Source: Arcanobacterium_A bovis (GTDB lineage Bacteria > Actinomycetota > Actinomycetes > Actinomycetales > Actinomycetaceae). Taken from it: a stretch of DNA of 64,000 nucleotides. How positions within the stretch are numbered: position 1 is the stretch's first letter; each line of letters starts with the position of its first letter. Under the pieces are notes generated by a model that worked only from the letters and a program-made list of their open reading frames with translations, did not search any database and was not told the DNA's origin. Where the stretch lies: assembly GCF_042655305.1 (NCBI RefSeq), contig NZ_JBHSLR010000009.1; one strand, given 5' to 3'. A program made the position numbers and the translations under genes. Shown piece after piece: positions 62,252 through 64,000 of the stretch.

Positions 62252-64000
62252 ATGACCAACCCAGAAAATGCCGAATTAGCCCGCTTAAAAGCCGAGGCGC
62301 TCGCCGCGCAAGCTGCAGCTGCCGCAGCGCGTGCCGCTGCCGCGCAGGCAGAACTTGAAGCCGCAATGGCTAGCGCATCCGCACAGCCATCTGAAACAAC
62401 GACGACGGCCACGGATACGCCGTCGTCATCTGCGTCCGATAAGCAGGAAGTTCCTAATAAGCAGGCTACTGCTGAACCAACTCCATCAGAATCGCCAAAA
62501 GCCGAGGATGAATACGCCCAGTTGATCGCGCAGGGTTACACCTTCCCCACGTCTGCGATGACGATTGGAAGCTACTTGAGCAACGGCACGGTGAACCCGG
62601 ACGTGCGCGTATCCTTGCCATTGGCGATGCTCAACCGCCACGGCGTCGTCGCTGGTGCTACAGGTACCGGAAAGACTCGCACGCTACAGCTGCTAGCGGA
62701 AGGTCTTTCGACGAATGGAGTACCGGTATTCATCACAGATATTAAAGGTGATCTGACCGGACTCATGGAGCCGGGCACGGCAAGCGATAAACTCCTCGCG
62801 CGAGTCTCAGAGCTCGGTCAAGACTGGCAAGCTGCTGCGCATCCCGTAGAATTTTTCAGTCTCGGTGGTCAAGGCACCGGCATTCCAATTCGCACGAGCG
62901 TCACCGATTTTGGCCCTATTTTGCTCGCAAAAGTTTTAGGGCTCAACGACACCCAAGAATCCGCACTTTCGCTCATTTTCCATTGGGCTGACACAAATAA
63001 ACTGGCGCTAATTGATTTGGGCGACCTCAAATCAGTGGTGAGCTATTTGAGCTCGGATGAAGGAAAGGCGGAGCTCAGCTCGATTGGCGGCATTGCTCCG
63101 GCAACTGCTGGCGTAATCTTGCGTGAAATAGCTGAGCTCCAATCCCAAGGTGGAGACACTTTCTTTGGCGAACCTGCTTTCGAGGTGAGCCACTTCTTGC
63201 GCACCACGAGCGAAGGGCACGGCGTTATTTCCTCGCTAGAATTGCCAGATATCCAAGGTCAATCTGCGCTTTTCTCGACATTCATTATGTGGTTGTTGGC
63301 TGAACTTTTCCACGAGCTGCCTGAAGTTGGCGATCTTGACAAGCCAAAACTTGTGTTCTTCTTTGACGAAGCGCATTTACTTTTCACCGATGCAACCAAA
63401 GAATTCCTTAAACAGGTTATACAAACAGTGCGCCTGATTCGCTCTAAAGGCGTGGGAATTTTCTTTGTTACCCAAACTCCAAAAGACATTCCCGACGACG
63501 TTTTGGCTCAGTTGGGTGCGAAAGTTCAGCATGCTCTGCGCGCCCACACACCCAACGACGCAAAAGCGCTACGTGAGACTGTCAAAACTTTCCCCACCTC
63601 GCCGCTTGATTTGGAACAGTTACTTCCTTCACTCGGAACTGGCGAAGCCGTCGTCACTTTGCTCGATCCGAAGGGGCGTCCGACGCCGGTGGCACCGATC
63701 CGCCTCTGGGCTCCCAGTGCCAATATGGGAACGGCAAATCCGGAGTCAGTTCAAGCTAAAGTGACTGCCTCCGAGCTGTATGTGAAATACAAAGATGCCG
63801 TTGACCCTGAATCTGCGACTGAACTTCTTGAATCGCGTATGCAAAAACAAGCTGAACAAAAAGCCCAGCTAGAAGAACTCGAAGCACAGATTGCGGCAGA
63901 GAAGAAAGCTGCTGAAGCTGAACTAAAACAGGCCCAGCGCGAAGAAGCGGCCGAAGAAAAGCGGGCAGCACGACGTCGTGATTCCTTGATCGACTCAATT
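62252..64000 (+). CDS. HerA/DUF853-type helicase-like ATPase, cut by the window end
   Basis: A frame with no stop before the window edge; 583 codons are visible. The Ala-rich helical N-terminus (about 1-45) and Ser/Thr/Pro-rich linker (46-85) precede the DUF853 ATPase core: Walker A GATGTGKT at 135-142, the ITDIKGDLTGLM block near 162-173, Walker B VFFFDEAHLLF near 370-380 and FFVTQTP sensor near 408-414. The visible C-terminal end is a charged coiled coil (about 515-580). ATG with GTAGGAT upstream. Divergent from comEA. DUF853/YjgR-type proteins are HerA-like; function is unknown. Confidence 0.88.
   Translation, partial: MTNPENAELARLKAEALAAQAAAAAARAAAAQAELEAAMASASAQPSETTTTATDTPSSSASDKQEVPNKQATAEPTPSESPKAEDEYAQLIAQGYTFPTSAMTIGSYLSNGTVNPDVRVSLPLAMLNRHGVVAGATGTGKTRTLQLLAEGLSTNGVPVFITDIKGDLTGLMEPGTASDKLLARVSELGQDWQAAAHPVEFFSLGGQGTGIPIRTSVTDFGPILLAKVLGLNDTQESALSLIFHWADTNKLALIDLGDLKSVVSYLSSDEGKAELSSIGGIAPATAGVILREIAELQSQGGDTFFGEPAFEVSHFLRTTSEGHGVISSLELPDIQGQSALFSTFIMWLLAELFHELPEVGDLDKPKLVFFFDEAHLLFTDATKEFLKQVIQTVRLIRSKGVGIFFVTQTPKDIPDDVLAQLGAKVQHALRAHTPNDAKALRETVKTFPTSPLDLEQLLPSLGTGEAVVTLLDPKGRPTPVAPIRLWAPSANMGTANPESVQAKVTASELYVKYKDAVDPESATELLESRMQKQAEQKAQLEELEAQIAAEKKAAEAELKQAQREEAAEEKRAARRRDSLIDSI

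Noticed and set aside
62125..62412. 95-codon minus-strand frame rich in Ala and Ser
   Set aside because: It is the shadow of the Ala-rich start of the HerA-like gene on the plus strand.

Overview
The window looks like a stretch of a moderate-G+C actinobacterial chromosome, most probably from the Actinomycetaceae (an Arcanobacterium- or Trueperella-like organism; the genus is a guess from gene order and 16S, not a search result). Evidence for Actinobacteria includes the order lepA-trmB-hemW / DUF3097 / hrcA-dnaJ-rsmE-phoH-ybeY-CBS protein-era / leuA / recO-uppS, the block infC-rpmI-rplT ... tsnR ... pheS-pheT, a long-form LeuA, a PriA-type HisA, a fused PntA, and an rRNA leader with an actinobacterial boxA-like element. 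No tRNA gene, CRISPR array, insertion sequence, prophage or plasmid gene was recognised.

Layout. 1-1349 is most of a 16S rRNA gene on the minus strand (its 3' end lies outside the window), with an extremely G/U-rich leader and candidate promoters up to about 1853. 2063-8870 (minus) holds tyrS and a partial arginine cluster, argD-like/argR/argG/nitroreductase/argH; the ArgD-like protein has lost the PLP-binding lysine. 9054-15033 is gltBD (glutamate synthase). 15260-18963 is pheST, followed by a divergent sugar kinase (+). 20036-25372 (minus) is infC-rpmI-rplT and tsnR with a Fic protein, a GH1 glycosidase and an RmlC-family epimerase lying between them. 25644-30293 is sseB-like/hisA/hisH/unknown/hisB/hisC; hisD is separated from hisC by a VIT-type metal transporter on the other strand and instead follows recO-uppS.

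34192-36094 is leuA with a translated leucine-rich leader and competing RNA stems. 36218-43056 is the era-CBS protein-ybeY-phoH-rsmE-dnaJ-hrcA group (transcribed from hrcA towards era) with a CIRCE heat-shock operator in front of hrcA. DUF3097 (+), a membrane-anchored unknown protein, hemW, trmB and lepA follow. 49045-54441 is a galactose-use region: galK and a eukaryotic-type UDP-sugar pyrophosphorylase gene (+) behind an operator-like dyad, a PH-domain protein and a PemK/MazF-like protein, rpsT, and convergent galE. 54583-57548 is pntAB. 57700-62123 is holA-comEC-comEA, and a HerA/DUF853-type ATPase runs off the right end.

Most genes are housekeeping: translation factors and tRNA charging, nitrogen assimilation, amino-acid synthesis, heat shock, ribosome maturation and DNA uptake. 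The points most worth checking are the ArgD-like protein without its catalytic lysine beside argR, the leuA leader, the 45-residue Ala/His-rich insertion in TrmB, the GalK/UDP-sugar pyrophosphorylase pair without a neighbouring galT, the unknown protein with pentapeptide repeats in the his operon, and short tandem duplications at the 3' ends of genes in three convergent junctions.
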